From the NCBI GenBank assembly GCA_036023115.1, contig JAYKKT010000076.1, positions 5,208,001-5,272,000 on the forward strand: DNA of 64,000 nt, given 5' to 3'. The translations under genes were made by a program, and so were the position numbers. This DNA is from Brasenia schreberi (Eukaryota > Streptophyta > Magnoliopsida > Nymphaeales > Cabombaceae). The notes beneath the pieces are model-generated. The model was given only the letters and a program-made list of their open reading frames with translations, made no database searches and was not told where the DNA came from. This document shows positions 42,223 to 54,899 of this stretch, in pieces. Each line of letters starts with the position of its first letter. Position 1 is the first letter of the stretch.

Positions 42223-42362
42223 ATTGGAAAGAAACAATAAAGAATGATCTAGCTTATTGTGAGTTAACTGCTAACATGGCATATGATAGGGTTCTGTGGA
42301 AACAAAGAATCCATGTAGCGGACCCCGTCTGGAATGGGAAAAGGCTTAGTTGTTGTTGTTGT
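42223..42362 (+). mobile_element. Short 3'-end RTE LINE fragment downstream of katanin p80
   Basis: The last about 130 bp of the LINE (GGAAAGAAACAATAAAGAAT to GGAAAAGGCTTAG) plus a TTG tail. No clear target-site duplication. Confidence 0.85.
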
Positions 42363-42835
42363 ATGTTTGGGATTCACAATATATCCAATGCCCTACCTTT
42401 ACTCATGTTTACGTACACAGTTACATACTGGCCCAGCTTCCTTGATCTGTCAGCAGTTCCTATAATGCGGTTCATTCTCACCGTAAATATCTTTCTGACT
42501 GCCATACGTAGATATGTTCTATAACCGCCACGCAGTTGGGTGGTTCCATAATTTTTTGTACTATTGATTTTTTCGAACATTTCAATATATGATTCTAAGT
42601 CGCCCTTATTTATACACCGAATCCAGTTAATTTTGAAACTTCATCAACTAACCATTCATATTTGAATACTAATGTTGAGCTGCAATTTTTGGATCAATAT
42701 GCCCTTTATCAGCTAAATGAATTTCTAACGTAATAAAATGAAATTTAGCTAGTGCGTAGCTTTACTGTATCTATCTCAACATTCAATGTTATCTAACATA
42801 GTTTTCGTAAGATTTTGCAAGGCCAAATGTCAACG

Positions 42836-43094
42836 TTTACAATGTAAACTGCTCATCCAGGATTGATGCCTCCACTGGGTGCATAAAATAGTTTGAGACT
42901 GCTATTATAGGACTTTGTTTTCTGTCAAGCCCTATAATAGCAGACAAGTTAAGATATCGGTTTAGCTATAATAACAGAAAACAAAGTCCTATAATAGCAG
43001 ACAATGTGATGCTGACATGAGCAGTTTACATTGTAATAGCAGTCTTGACTATTATAGGGCTTTGTTTTCTGTCAAGCCCTATAATAGCAGACAA
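42836..43094. repeat. Nested inverted and direct repeats (multi-hairpin cluster)
   Basis: A perfect 27-bp inverted repeat (42900-42926 with 42974-43000) lies inside an outer inverted repeat of about 20 bp (TTTACAATGTAAACTGCTCAT at 42837 with its complement at 43018-43036). A direct copy of the left arm follows at 43047-43094. Each arm is itself a hairpin, GCTATTATAGG(A/G)CTT against AAGCCCTATAATAGC. No coding content. Probably a palindromic MITE with duplicated ends. Confidence 0.8.
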
Positions 43095-43120
43095 TGTAAA
43101 CAATCTTATAGGACTTCGTT

Positions 43121-43143
43121 ACTCTCTCTCTCTCTCTCTCTCC
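43121..43143. repeat. (CT)n microsatellite
   Basis: About eleven CT units directly after the hairpin cluster. Confidence 0.85.
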
Positions 43144-45880
43144 TGGCTGGTTTGCACCCGGGATCACCCCTCACCTGCATGGCCACGCTTTTGGGGTTCT
43201 GGCATGCGCAAGCAAACAGCCCTTCAAAAATGGCTTGTGGACCTAGGTTGACAAGTTCAACACTAAAATATGGTTTGACCCACAAAACAAGGATTGTGAA
43301 TGTTCTTTTGGTTCAGGTTGCTTAAGCTCCTCAACCCCATCGAGTTCGGCGCTTTCTGTGCCCAACACCTGGGTGGTGGGTTAAATAAAAAGTTTTACCA
43401 ATCAAATGTTTTCTACGAGTCAGTTTAGTGCTATCAAGGTTCGTGTTACCAATACTTGTAATACTTGTATGGTCCGCCTTCAATTGTAGAAACAATACCT
43501 TTTGATATATCAGTCATAAAAAATGTGGCTACACCAAAACATGGGGATGCAATAATAAAGTTGCACTTCCTTCAACCTTTAAGTTCATAAGATAGAGATG
43601 TGTGCAAAATGTATTAGGCCACCTTCACTCTGACATGAACTCTTGTCGTTACTCTACCTTAAGATATACATTACGAACTCTTGTGGCACAGACAAGTTAA
43701 TCTCTGTTTTGGCACTAGTGGTAACAAAGATAGAATCACATCCATTTCACAAACAAGAAATATGCAATTTCTCCAGCATCATCATCCATTACGCATAAGA
43801 ATCATGAAGTGTACTTTGTGATTGCTTACATATACCTAAGTGTAAAAGCAGCTCTAATCCCAAGTTAACTGACATTTCCTATATGAATTTATTGTGTTTT
43901 AATATTGCCTCTAATTTGGAGCAACTATAAAGTAGGTCATTTTAGCGACCCTTTAGCTTCACCATAAAAAAGCAGTCATTTTAACGACCCTTAAACCTTG
44001 TGAGCATTTGTGTAAACACGTTTTGCACAACATTCAAAAGACTATTTTACACATTCAAACGAAGACAATCACATGAGTATTCCGAAATTTCAACTTTCAT
44101 AGCTTAGAAGAAAAAAGTACAGGGCATCAAGATGGAGTCAAGAATATGCGAAGTATCAAATATTAAATGGCGATTATATTAATGATAGATGACAACTGCA
44201 GGAGAGACATAGAGTGGCAAAGAGAGAGCAAAAGAGAAAACGGAGTACAATTACATGTTAGATAAGAGGAACGAATAATAATGATGTCAAATTGTAGAAA
44301 TCGGTTGTGCGAGACCAAGAGAATGTGAGACAAAGAGAGAGAACAAGAATGTCTTGAAGTTAGATAGCACAAGAATTAACTTCTCTCGAAACCAAGTGGC
44401 ATTGTACATTGTATCCCATAAACAAGCTGAGATCACCATTTTTGTCGTTTTAAAATCACTAAAAGGTCATGCAAGATGATGTCGAGTGTTGACATTCAAC
44501 ATTGCGGTCCTCATCACTACCTGAATGTCTGATATCATTACACCCACCGAGTTACCAAGACTCTACTTTCTAGACAAGTAACTGGCAAATGTTGAGATTC
44601 AAACTTCAAGCTAGATGACTCCTAACGTAATTATATTCAATATTGTGAGCCGCAGCCCAACGTCACACGTAGTTACGTGCACAAACCCTTTGCCAATTAC
44701 TAAGGTATTTGTAGCTCGAAATGTACTGACTGAATATCAATATTCAATGGCAAGTGGCTTATTGGGATTGACTGGTTATGCAAGTAACTATGGGCACACA
44801 CACTTACAAGCTATTTCAGGAACTTTTCCTATAAAAGATGAACATTAGCACGACTGCTCACCAAATCTTCTGAGCTACATAAGGTCGAACTGCCTGTTTT
44901 AGTTGTTATACTGGCTTCATATAGGTATAATTGAATAACATGTACTCATTAACGCCGAAGATGAGACACATCACCCAAGGCTCTAGATGGGAACCCAAGA
45001 GACTAACTGAAACGGTGATATCTATGATGATAATGCGTTTCGAGAAAGTGGTGGCATGGATCTTGGTAATTAAGAAATGAACAGTGAAAATAAGGAATGT
45101 TAAAAGCTTGAAATGCCAATAAAGGAAACCAACGGAAATTTAAAGGCCTTCTTTAGCACTATCCCAATCACTCTGTAAAACGGCAAACATGAGAAGGTTG
45201 AAGGCATCAATCAACCAAATCCAACAATCTACCAACCGTTTAACTTATTCTAGTTTTTTATTTAATACGTTACTTTTTTTGTCTTCTTCTTTAGTTTAGG
45301 TTTACCTTTCTTAATAGCCTCTTCTAGTCAAAGTTCTTGTATGAGTACCATAATGAATCACTTTATTTGTCCATACTGAGACAATTATATCCTTGTATGT
45401 GTCCAACCACTGTTCTTTAATATAGGAGAGTAGATCGATTTTTTTTTCTACTCTAATTTCATTACCTCCATTGTCTCCTTTTAACTGCTCTCATGTAATA
45501 AGTCCTCCAACTTATAACAAATGCACTCACCATCTCTTTATTCCTTGTCAACTTCATAATAAATGCTTTAATATTTTGGCTATATGTTGTCTACACAAAA
45601 TATGTGTCGCATCTATAAAAATTATTTAAATGACATTCATCAAAGCAAATCACAGTTACTATAGATAATACATAAAATTTTATTTGGAATACATAACTCT
45701 CTTACACACTTCACCCAAACATAATTCTTTTTCTTTTCTACACTCATAAAGGAGAAGGCTATAAAGAAGTTCTTGAAGGTTGATGTGAACTCGACAAGCT
45801 CAAGGAAAGGTATCTTTTACGTTAAAATATAAAAAATATATATAACTGCTAAAGACAGTAATACAAGTAAAGCATTACTA
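43144..45880. other. No gene recognised
   Basis: A+T-rich intergenic sequence. Frames at 43017-43325 and 44615-44848 match nothing I know. A short doubled phrase GTCATTTTA(G/A)CGACCCTT occurs at about 43937 and 43976. Confidence 0.4.
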
Positions 45881-45949
45881 CACAAAAGTAAGACACTAAC
45901 ATGTTTGTCTTATATATGCTATCAAATTCTAATACTAATGAAAATGCAT

Positions 45950-46570
45950 GAAGTAGATATACAAAATGAGGATTTACAAATACAATATTATTGACAATAT
46001 TCGTATCAAGGATTTTATGATTGATATGTATGATAATGGTTAATGTCTAGATCATGTAGTAGTTATTATAGAACACTTCGAGAATCCCTATCCTCTTGAT
46101 TTTCATCCATGTATTATAAATATGCCTTTATATACTTACATTTTCCTCATCTACCCACTGCAAGTACATCAAAATATGCTTCAGTTTGCAATGGCTTTGT
46201 ATGAGGTCCTTTATTATATTGTACCCAGAGCTATTTAATCTCCATACAAAAGTATGTCCTTTGACATAGAAGCCTAGAGGGTGGTTATGTCTCCCATTCA
46301 CTATATTAAACTACCAATATTCATTCACTACACCCTCTCCTTTCAATAAAAGTGGGCATTTACTTTTTTAATTTCCATCCACCTAGTACTTTTAACATCA
46401 ATATTTTTATTTGATCTATATTTGTCATTCCTTTTACACCCAAGCCATATATTGCTTATTATACTTTTGCTCTTCGAACGACTAACAACTAAAACAATGT
46501 TATGTTTCCTCTCAACTAGTCTTACATACTCAATAAGTTCATTATGACTCTTCAATACATCCATCATCTA
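45950..46570 (-). pseudogene. FAR1/MULE-type transposase N-terminal remnant
   Basis: The minus strand reads RLVERKHNIVLVVSRSKSKS, IWLGCKRNDKYR (46500-46410), then NGRHNHPLGFYVKGHTFVWRL (about 46300-46240) and DLIQSHCKLKHILMYLQWVD (about 46230-46170). This follows the FAR1-type DNA-binding domain of MULE transposases: A...GF.V...RS, C.R.G.YR, HNH, then K..EIL..L....... The frame is broken, and the DDE catalytic part and SWIM finger are missing. Confidence 0.65.
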
Positions 46571-46881
46571 TCGCAAACACAAGTAATTAGTCAAGTCCAT
46601 CACCCTCGCAATCAGCAAATTGATATTCTACCTCATCTATCAACCAGTTAATGAATATATCATCCGGTATACTATAATAACTTTCACTCTCTTTAGTGAT
46701 CGTATGATAAGTAATTTGATCAATCATCATCTTCTCTGAATCACTTCTATCACAAGTGATTTCATTCGAGTTGTTTGCTATTCTGTAATATATACATGAA
46801 TATTGGGAGTAAATACTATTCAGTTAAAAGCGATGAGGGATAATTACATCTCCTACTCAAGGAGAGATGTGACTAGACAAC

Positions 46882-46934
46882 GTCTCCCACTTAAGGGAGC
46901 ATGGCCCAAGCACATATCCCCTTAAGTGGGAGAC
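46882..46934. repeat. Perfect 16-bp hairpin in a short repeat cluster
   Basis: GTCTCCCACTTAAGGG (46882-46897) pairs with CCCTTAAGTGGGAGAC (46919-46934) across a 21-nt loop. Related half-units continue to about 46990 (CTTAAAGGGAGACATGG). Confidence 0.75.
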
Positions 46935-47429
46935 ATGGTTCTACCATGCCTTCTCTTAAAGGGAGACATGGTCCAAGTTTGTCTTTTCATTAAGAGAGAT
47001 GCACTTGTATTGCGTTTCGACGTGAAATTTCGATGACCCATTTGATTTTATGCAAACCCATGAATCATCTTCAAACATTTAAAAAATCAAAATAAATCAT
47101 ATAAAGCAATGAAGATACAATTATCTAAGTAAAAACCAATATTTCAAATTCAAGAAAATCCAAAAATTGGTTGAATTGATCATCTCTATTAACATATTGG
47201 TTGTAAACCCGTTTGATTCCAACTAGGTTTATAAGTAACTAATCGATGATAGTTGGTTGTAAATAAACCTATATCACCTCTCAATGGACAAAAATCGGCC
47301 ACTAGAGCAAGAAAAAAAAATCACCAAAATTTTTTGTGGGAGGAGAGAGAAAATTGTTGTAGGGGTATTTTGGGATTTATAAAAATTAGGGTGTGTATTA
47401 TAAAAGGGGTGCACAAATAGTAATTCCCT

Positions 47430-47990
47430 ATCACAAAATGTGTTAGGTGCTGTTGGTTTTGACATGCACTTCTATTATGTCTATACGAAATGGAAAGAAA
47501 GTGCAACTGATGCACACATGCTTCAAAATGTACTTGGTGATGCTATTCATCCATTCGTAGTGCCACAAGATAATACGTCTATTAACAATATAGTATAACT
47601 CATGAAGTATACCTAATGTAATGGTGCTTGTCACTTTTGTAGGTAAATGTTACCTTAATGATAGATGATACCCACTAATAACTGGATTTCTTACTCCATA
47701 CGCAAAACATAGATACCACTTATATGAATTTAATGCACCTAATGCTAAAACGATCATTGTAAAAGAAGGGTTGTTCAACTCTAGGCACTCCTCACTATGG
47801 ACTACAGTTGAACGTGCATTTGGAGTCTTGAAGGCATGATTTTTCATTTAAAATATCAAATTTCATATTCATATTATGTACAAGTACAAATTGTAATAAC
47901 TACATGTGCTTTACATAATTTTATTCTTACAAGTCAAATGTTATTCATTTTGAAGAAGGTCAAAGTAGTATTGGTAGAAGGAATATTATA
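47430..47990 (+). pseudogene. PIF/Harbinger (DDE_Tnp_4) transposase remnant
   Basis: Broken plus-strand frames give FDMHFYYVYTKWKESATDAH, then GKCYLNDR.YPLITGFLTPY, HRYHLYEFNAPN, GLFNSRHSSLWTTVERAFGV and VIVTTCALHNFI-like sequence (about 47640-47930). This is the second half of a plant Harbinger transposase; compare F..V..GWEGSA.D, Y.NT.GFL.PY, ELFN.RH..LR...ER.FGVLK and C.LHNFI. The first catalytic Asp lies in the W.GSA.D block. Nonsense changes show it is dead. Confidence 0.8.
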
Positions 47991-48282
47991 TAAGAACCCT
48001 ATAATAAAGTTACTCATGGTAAGATGCGTGTACAACATGGTAGTAATAGACAACTGAGACACTTATTAACAAACATGATGTTGAAAAACTATCCAAAGCA
48101 TTTCAATAGTGTATAAATTTCAATATTAGCATGTTTATTTCTTATTTATATTGTTGAACTAACTTTGATAACTCAAATTGTTTACAAGAACCATCCAAAT
48201 CATGTAGTTAGTTTTAACAATATAACAGAGAAGTAATTTATTGAATTAATATACTAAAATTTTAACCTATATTTGATTAAGC

Positions 48283-49073
48283 TACTTCTCTACACATGTT
48301 GCTTTCATACTCTTTGATTCTATTGTGACTTTTCTTTCTTTATTACTATTTTTTGTTTAACGGTTTGATGTAGGAAACAAATCAATCTTAGACAAAGGTT
48401 TCATATAACACGGTGGTTGATAATGTTCGAAAGAACTTTATTTTAGAGATGAAATTGTACTTGTTTTTAACATCTTGATTTTGTTATGGATGTGAAGTTG
48501 TTATTTTGCTTATCCTTGAAGTTGTAGTTATTATGAACTTGAAGGTGTAATTGGTTTTACCGTCTTGATTTTGTTTTCTTACTAAAGTGTTTTATTCATT
48601 CCCTTTACATGAAATCTATGTATTGTAGCTCCTTTGGTGAGATAGAGTTTGTCTTTGGACAAGAGGAGACTAGTTACTTCTCTACACATGTTGCTTTCAT
48701 ACTCTTTGATTCTATTGTGAGTTTTCCTTCTTTATTACTATTTTTTGTTTAACGGTTTGATGTAGGAAGCAAATCAATATGAGATAAAGGTTTCGTATAA
48801 CACATTGGTTGATAGTATTTGAAAAGACTATTTTAGACATGAAGTTGCATTTGTTATGAACTTGGATTTTTTACCATCTTGGTTTTGTTGTGGATGTGAA
48901 GTTACTTTGCTTATCCTTGAAGTTATTGTTATTATGAACTTGAAGGTGTAGTTGGTTTTACAGTCTTGATGTTGTTTTCTTACTAAAGTGTTTTATTCAT
49001 TTCCTTTACATGAAATCTATGTATTATAGCTCCTTTGGTGAGCCCGAGTTGTCTTCAGATAAGAGGAGACTAG
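48283..49073. repeat. Tandem duplication, period 392 bp
   Basis: Copy 1 starts TACTTCTCTACACATG at 48283, copy 2 at 48675; both end AAGAGGAGACTAG. The match is high with small differences. It lies just past the Harbinger remnant, probably in its 3' untranslated part. Confidence 0.88.
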
Positions 49074-49322
49074 CAATTTTTTTTCAGAAAATCGAAACAT
49101 GAAAAGATTGTAATTAAGTTCACAACATTTATAGTTGTTGATATGCTTATCATTGTGAGTGCCTAACAACCTCTACTTGTTAAAACTAACTTAGGGCAAG
49201 GGGATATTCTAGATTTTTTTTTCTAGAATGCATAAGCACAAGAAGATTGCCTTGAACTCAACTAAAAGAAACTTTTACAATAACAACTTTGTCGATCTCA
49301 AGTTACTCACATGTTGATCTTG

Positions 49323-49624
49323 AATCAAACACAAAAGTAGAATCATACTCATAGAAAAAGTGTTGAAGGAAATACAATATCACAAAAAGCAAGACTAACA
49401 AAGAATCCAATTCCACATGAATCAAACATGAAACTATGTGGAAGTTGAAACTGGAGTACCAGTTTCATGAGCAAATCAAACACGAAATGATGGTTCCAAG
49501 CACTAATTCTATGTGTGAATCAAACATGGAACTATGGTCCATGAGTACTATAGTTTCTACTCCCATGTAGGTCTGAAATTGTAGTTCCAGTAACGAAGGC
49601 TTGCTACCATAAATCAAACACCCC
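49323..49624. repeat. Five copies of AATCAAACA ending in a TIR-like terminus
   Basis: AATCAAACA recurs at 49323, 49420, 49474, 49518 and 49612; the last is in AAATCAAACACCCC followed by TAA. The pattern resembles subterminal transposase-binding repeats plus a Harbinger-style terminus with its TAA target. The matching left terminus was not found. Confidence 0.4.
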
Positions 49625-50430
49625 TAAATGATAGATATAGGAAATTTATCCTTCATAGTGGTATCATTGAAAGCTTGATAAGCAATTCAAAATCTCCATG
49701 AATTGTCCTTCTTCTTTGCTAATAAGACAGATGAAGAGAAGAGACTAGAACTATGTAGGATAATCTCCATAAACCATCATTTCTTATCTCTTTTTGGGAG
49801 TATACATATCATTAAGGCTTAACACAAATAGGACTAAGGCTTGGTTTGAAGATGATAGAATGGTTGAAGGCTCGAGGTTGAGGAAGGCCTTTCTATTCAG
49901 CAACTACATTAGAGAAGTCTTTAAGAACATGTGTCATAGAGTTGGGCTTGAGGTCAACTAAACTTAAGTTTGTCGAGCCAAGGGAGGATATATCAATTGG
50001 GATGCCATTAAGTTCATGGGCTCGCCACTAGTTCTTGGGGACTGGATGGCCTAAAGAAGGGAGGCCAAATGGGTTGCATGTTGGCAATCTATGTTGAAGA
50101 GCTTCTATAACGGGCCAAGGGTAGATGTGTGCAAAACTCAATAGCATGAATTGGAAAACATACGCTTTGACTTGAAGATATTTTCTAGGCTTGGCTTTGA
50201 CTAGGAACTACACCTTTTTAGCCTTTAGGGTGTAGGATAAATCCCATTGTAAAGGTTACCTGCTGCCTTCAACTTCGAGCCAAGCCATGCCTAGCACAAT
50301 GTATACTCCCTTGATGACAATAGGGTAAACTTTGACCGTATTATCAAATCTTTGCATGGTTAAGACTAGGCTTCTACATATTAGGTTACAAAGGTATAAT
50401 CTCACTATTATTGGCTACCATATTGAAAGA
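49620..50430 (-). pseudogene. Ty3/Gypsy protease-to-reverse-transcriptase remnant
   Basis: The minus strand shows the end of a Gypsy aspartic protease (VKVYPIVIKGVYIVLGMAWL, about 50350-50280), a linker like LP..R..DH.I.L.P...P (about 50090-49850), then SSSVLLAKKKDNSWRF and QAFNDTTMKDKFPI (49720-49630), matching the RT start S.F.SPV.LV.KKDGSWR.C.DYR.LN. Stops are present and it ends abruptly near 49620. Confidence 0.72.
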
Positions 50431-52460
50431 ACCCATGGTTCAAAAGGACACCCAAGGACCCTAATCAACGAATTCCTAAAAAAATAATGTGTAGATCCTG
50501 TGCCCATAAAAGGCCAACTTTTACATAATTGATCAATCCAATTTGAACTTATTGAATCTATAGAAGAAGCACCCTTAAAAGCCAAATTGGGTATAGAGTT
50601 ACACTCTTTACCATTGAGGGCATATTATGAACTTATTGAACTTATTGAATTTATAGAAGAAGCACCCTTAAAAGCCAACCACTTTTCTAAAAAAAGAGTT
50701 GAGAGAGTTACAAATTCATAGGTAGATTGCTACCCTAAGTCAATAAACTAATGCAATCGAGTCATGTCCTTGCCATGAGAAAAAACCTCGGGTCCAAAAG
50801 AAGACAAACTATTTCCGAAGAACCAAACTGACATCAAAATTCGATAAATGATATAAGCCAACAAAAGTATCAAGTGTTAGGATTAAGCCATCTCTTCCTA
50901 ACCCCACTAGCCATCCACATCCTTACACCCTATAAACACATAATTTTTTTTAAAAAAAATTGTTTTTCAAAAGTTTTTTTTTACAAGCAAAGTTGTGGTC
51001 GTTAGTCTTTTAAGTTTTTTTCAACAAAGATACCTTAAGCAAGCTCATTTCCAACCCAAAATTTTGTGGTAATCTCAAAATGAGGGTTAATTCGAGTCCC
51101 ACAAAAAAATTTGAATTCTGAGAAAACAAAAAAATGACTATTTTACCCTTAAGACTATACTAGAAAATTTAACTGTTTCAAGTATTTCTTTTAAAGAAAG
51201 GGTTGCAATAGTTAAAAAAAGACATTTGAAATCAAAACAAGTTCTAACTGCAAAATATTTGCAAAATGACCATTTTACCCCTACATAATATTTGAATTAA
51301 AAAGACAAAAAAGAATAAACAAGCTTAAAACATGGTGGAGAAGGTGTGATACCTCAAAAGACTGAAGTTTGGTGATAGCTAAAGCCCACGCAAGACATCA
51401 AGTAAAAAGTCTAAAATACCCATGACCAAGGAAAGGTTAAAGCGGTCCAAAAAAGGTTAAAGAGATCAACTCACAGAGTGGGAAAGAACAAAATTGATAA
51501 TAAAAAACAAAGAAGTGAAAAGTTTAAAATATCCCTAACCAAGGAAGATCCTGTATCAAACGACACTACACCCATCAAAAGGTTAAAGAAATCAACCCAT
51601 AAAGCAAACAAGGGTAAAAGCACCATCGCCACCTATCATTTCTGTGACCACGATCCTCCTGTGCTACTGTTACCCACTATGGACTGCTTGCAAGCCTTCA
51701 CACATCACTAAGCAACAAGCATGGGCCCACCACACACCTGGTGGGACCCCCGACGCTTGACGTGTCATAAATCTAAGTTAAACCCCAACTAAAGTGAGTT
51801 TACTTACCTTGTGATGGTAAGTGGAACTGTTTCACTTTCAACCTAAACTTCAAACTCCCGTACGCATACAACCCTGCACGTGAATCCTCTTTTCTTGGCG
51901 TGGATGGCCAACGCAGAAGCTTACTCCTCTTCCTTAACTTTGTTTATGCTTTTAGGGTTCATGTATGCACACTCATACAAACCCACATGGTTAGACAAAC
52001 AAGAAAAGAAAAGAAATTATTATTCAAAGCACAAGAGTACAATTCCGGTGTTCTGACACCTCTCAGGAACTTACAAGACCCGCCCACACTTTCTCTCTCT
52101 ACCACACTCCCTCACACACTCTAGACAAGCTCACTAAGATGCTCTTCAAATCCTAACCGGAATCCTCTAGCACCTACTCACTTGGCCCCTTCTTATAGCC
52201 AAGGCGGGTGGCTGGCCAGCCAAGGGAATATCCCTTGGATATCTCTGTTGGTGGGTGCTAGTTGGCACTAGCTAGTACTAGCTGGCCAGCACTTGTCTCA
52301 GAATATTTCAGCTTGGGGCTCGATATTCAAGGTGCCTAAGTGCTGCCCTTGGCTGACCTCTTAAGTGGCTAGCTAAGGTCGGTTTAGGTGCCTTCCAGTT
52401 GATGCTCGATTGTCATCTAGCTGGCCCCAATTGGCCTAACACCTGACTGGCTTCACTTAC
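50431..52460. other. No gene recognised; probable retroelement leftovers
   Basis: A+T-rich sequence with short duplicated phrases (GAACTTATTGAA and AAAGCCAAC near 50540 and 50640). A 14-bp perfect palindrome AGCTAGTACTAGCT is at 52270-52283. It may include the missing gag and LTR of the adjoining minus-strand Gypsy, but no LTR ends could be fixed. Confidence 0.35.
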
Positions 52461-52462
52461 AG

Positions 52463-52708
52463 CAATGGTCTCCGCTTTTTCATAATGAACGAATGTGGGG
52501 GTAAGGAAGCTAGTCCTAGATAATAAGATTTGTATTGAGACTTGGAATATCGAAACATTGGACGGTAAATTAATGGAGGTGGTAAATACTATGATTTAGA
52601 GAAGTATTCATATTTTATATTTACAAAAGAAAAAGCAAAGGAGATTAAGAATACAAGTTTTAAATTATCGTACTTGGGAAAGGAAAAGGATCGGAATGGA
52701 GATAGGTA
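52463..52708 (+). mobile_element. RTE LINE fragment (endonuclease start)
   Basis: Matches about 14985-15240 of the long LINE, including GGTAAGGAAGCTAGTCCTAG, with point changes and a deletion. Unlike the other copies it lacks the LINE 3' end. Confidence 0.8.
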
Positions 52709-53240
52709 TGCAAAGGCTCCATGACTTTTTGCATGGAGGAGTCTAGATTAGTATCAAACTAAGTTTGTAGCTCCTCCAAATAGGTGAAGAGATAGTGCTC
52801 TTCGCACTACCCTTTGATCCCAACATGATGGCTCAACCTTGTTGGGCTTGAATATGATAAGAACTCTGATATCAATTGATGCATATCAACCGTGAAACAC
52901 ACTTGGCCTTCAATGGATTGAACCAAATAAAGCTGGTTCGAAAAATTCAGTTCATATAGTTTGAAAGGATGAAGTGATTTCACCCAAAACCTCACCGGAA
53001 TTGAGATATGATGTGAGGACCAAAACCAGGTCTTAAGGACCTATAAAACAACTCCAAGAATCAGGAAAGGTGATGCCTTTCAATGGTTGAAGATGACGAT
53101 GAACCTCAATTGTTTGATTGATAGAAGAAATCTAGAGATGATTAAGAATTGATGGCTATAGGAAGAAGTGAGATTAAAGACAAAAATCAAACTAGACATC
53201 CATATTCAAAGATGCTAAAATCTGTCCAAGTACATACTTT
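52709..53240 (-). repeat. LTR and primer-site remnant, minus orientation
   Basis: On the minus strand 53230-52880 runs CACATCATATCTCAATTCC...CAGCTTTATTTGGTTC, ending at a primer-site-like TCAATTGATATCAGAG (52879-52864), then a gag-like start MLGSKG. It matches the plus-strand sequence at 54900-55300. Confidence 0.55.
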
Positions 53241-54890
53241 TGTAGGCCGAGGGAGTTTTTAATATTTCATAATTCATTTTTTCCTACAACGAATTAAATA
53301 CTTGTCGTACTTAATCAAATGATTCTATAACATCAAATAAGCTTTCCTAATTAAACTTAAAGCAAATAGGCATGGATCAACTAGCTAGGGACGTGTCCAT
53401 CTAGCTAACCATGTTAATAAGTGGACTCATTTCTTTAGGGCCATTCCAAACTTGGTTCGATTTGGGCTCTAATTCTCCATTCAGCTGGTTGACTCCTTCA
53501 AGGACCATCATGGAGTAGTCTAGTCCTCAATCCGCTGCACCTTGACTTCACGAACTTGGCTAGATGAGGGTTGGTCCGCATCGGGCTGTGGTAACCTTCA
53601 ATGAGTTGCATCAAAAGACTTCTCAAAAGTATCATATAGTATGTGAAATGTGTGCTTTATTACCCCATATTTCACAAATATCATAGTGGTTCCTGTTGTT
53701 TTTGCCATTAATCAAAAAATGACTTCTCCTCGCGGTGTTTGTTTTAACCAACATAGTAATTGCGTGTCGTGGGAGGTGTGTGCTACACATGTATTGGTGG
53801 TACACGTTAGAAGTGAAAATCAATATGATCTGTAAATAAAATGCATCTGGGTAATTGATATGATCTATAAACCAATTAAAATCAAGGTTATCGCTATAGC
53901 CCTCTTTCCTCAAATTTGAAACACAAGCCACATCCCCCAAATCAGAAACAGGAGCGGACCCTGTTGTGAGAGGTGGAGCATGATTAATCCGGGTGGTGGT
54001 TTCTATATTGTGCTGCGGAAATTGGTTGGTGGTGCTAGGAAGCGGTGTCTGGTGGAAAACTTAGCCTGTTGGGACCTTTTCTCTACCAATCTTTGTGGGT
54101 CTGTTCCTCAATCTCTCTTTCAATGCTTGCTTTAAATCTCTCTCAACATTCTAAATCATGAGCTTCCCATTCTCCCCAATCACAAGTTTCGATCCTAGCA
54201 CTTGCCATCTTTGATTGGGAATGTAACTCTAGGTTGTTGTAGGTGGTGGACTTCGGTGTTGGGGCTATCCTCTATGGCAATTGGAGGTGCCTTCTGTCGG
54301 AAATACAACCTAGTTGAGCCTTTGTAAGTGGTAATCACTCTTTGACCTTTCTCTCTCTCAACTCTCAATTTTGTTTCAATCTCTCCCTTAATCTTGCTAA
54401 TCTCACTCTAACTCTTATATACTGGAATCAAACTGCTTTTGTATATTTCCCCAATTATATGTTTGAATAGGAAACCGGAGGTTGTGGTGCACATAGTCAA
54501 GTTTGGCACGTTGATCCTTGATTTAACCCGCTCAAAGTCACGTTGACTCAATTGGGGCCAACCCAAATTTAGATAAGTTTACGCAGTCAGGGTGCAACTG
54601 ATTGAAAGCTTAGGCGACACTCCACAACTGAAGCTGCAAGAGCTCAATTGGAGATCAAATAAGCCCAAACCTGATTTTTTTTGGAAATGCAGGCCCACGT
54701 GATAACATGGCACTGACACGACTGGTCAAATCTACATTTTAGTCCTGAATTTGTTTTCAGTCTAATTAGGTTTTTCTGCAGCTTATTTGATGTCTATAGA
54801 GTTAGTAGATTAAATAGGACAACTATTTTATTTGTTATAGGGCAAAACAAATTATGAAATATCCAAGACGCCCTTGGTGTATAATAGGAA
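53241..54890. other. Unassigned interval between two related LTR ends
   Basis: No gene recognised. Two loosely similar blocks (about 54050-54200 and 54290-54420, with CAATCTCTC and GGAAA phrases) suggest an old duplication. Probably decayed LTR sequence. Confidence 0.35.
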
Positions 54891-54899
54891 CTGATTTAG

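Noticed and set aside
42276..42524. 82-codon plus-strand frame downstream of katanin
   Set aside because: It starts within the LINE 3' fragment and runs into unique A+T-rich sequence; no protein family is seen.
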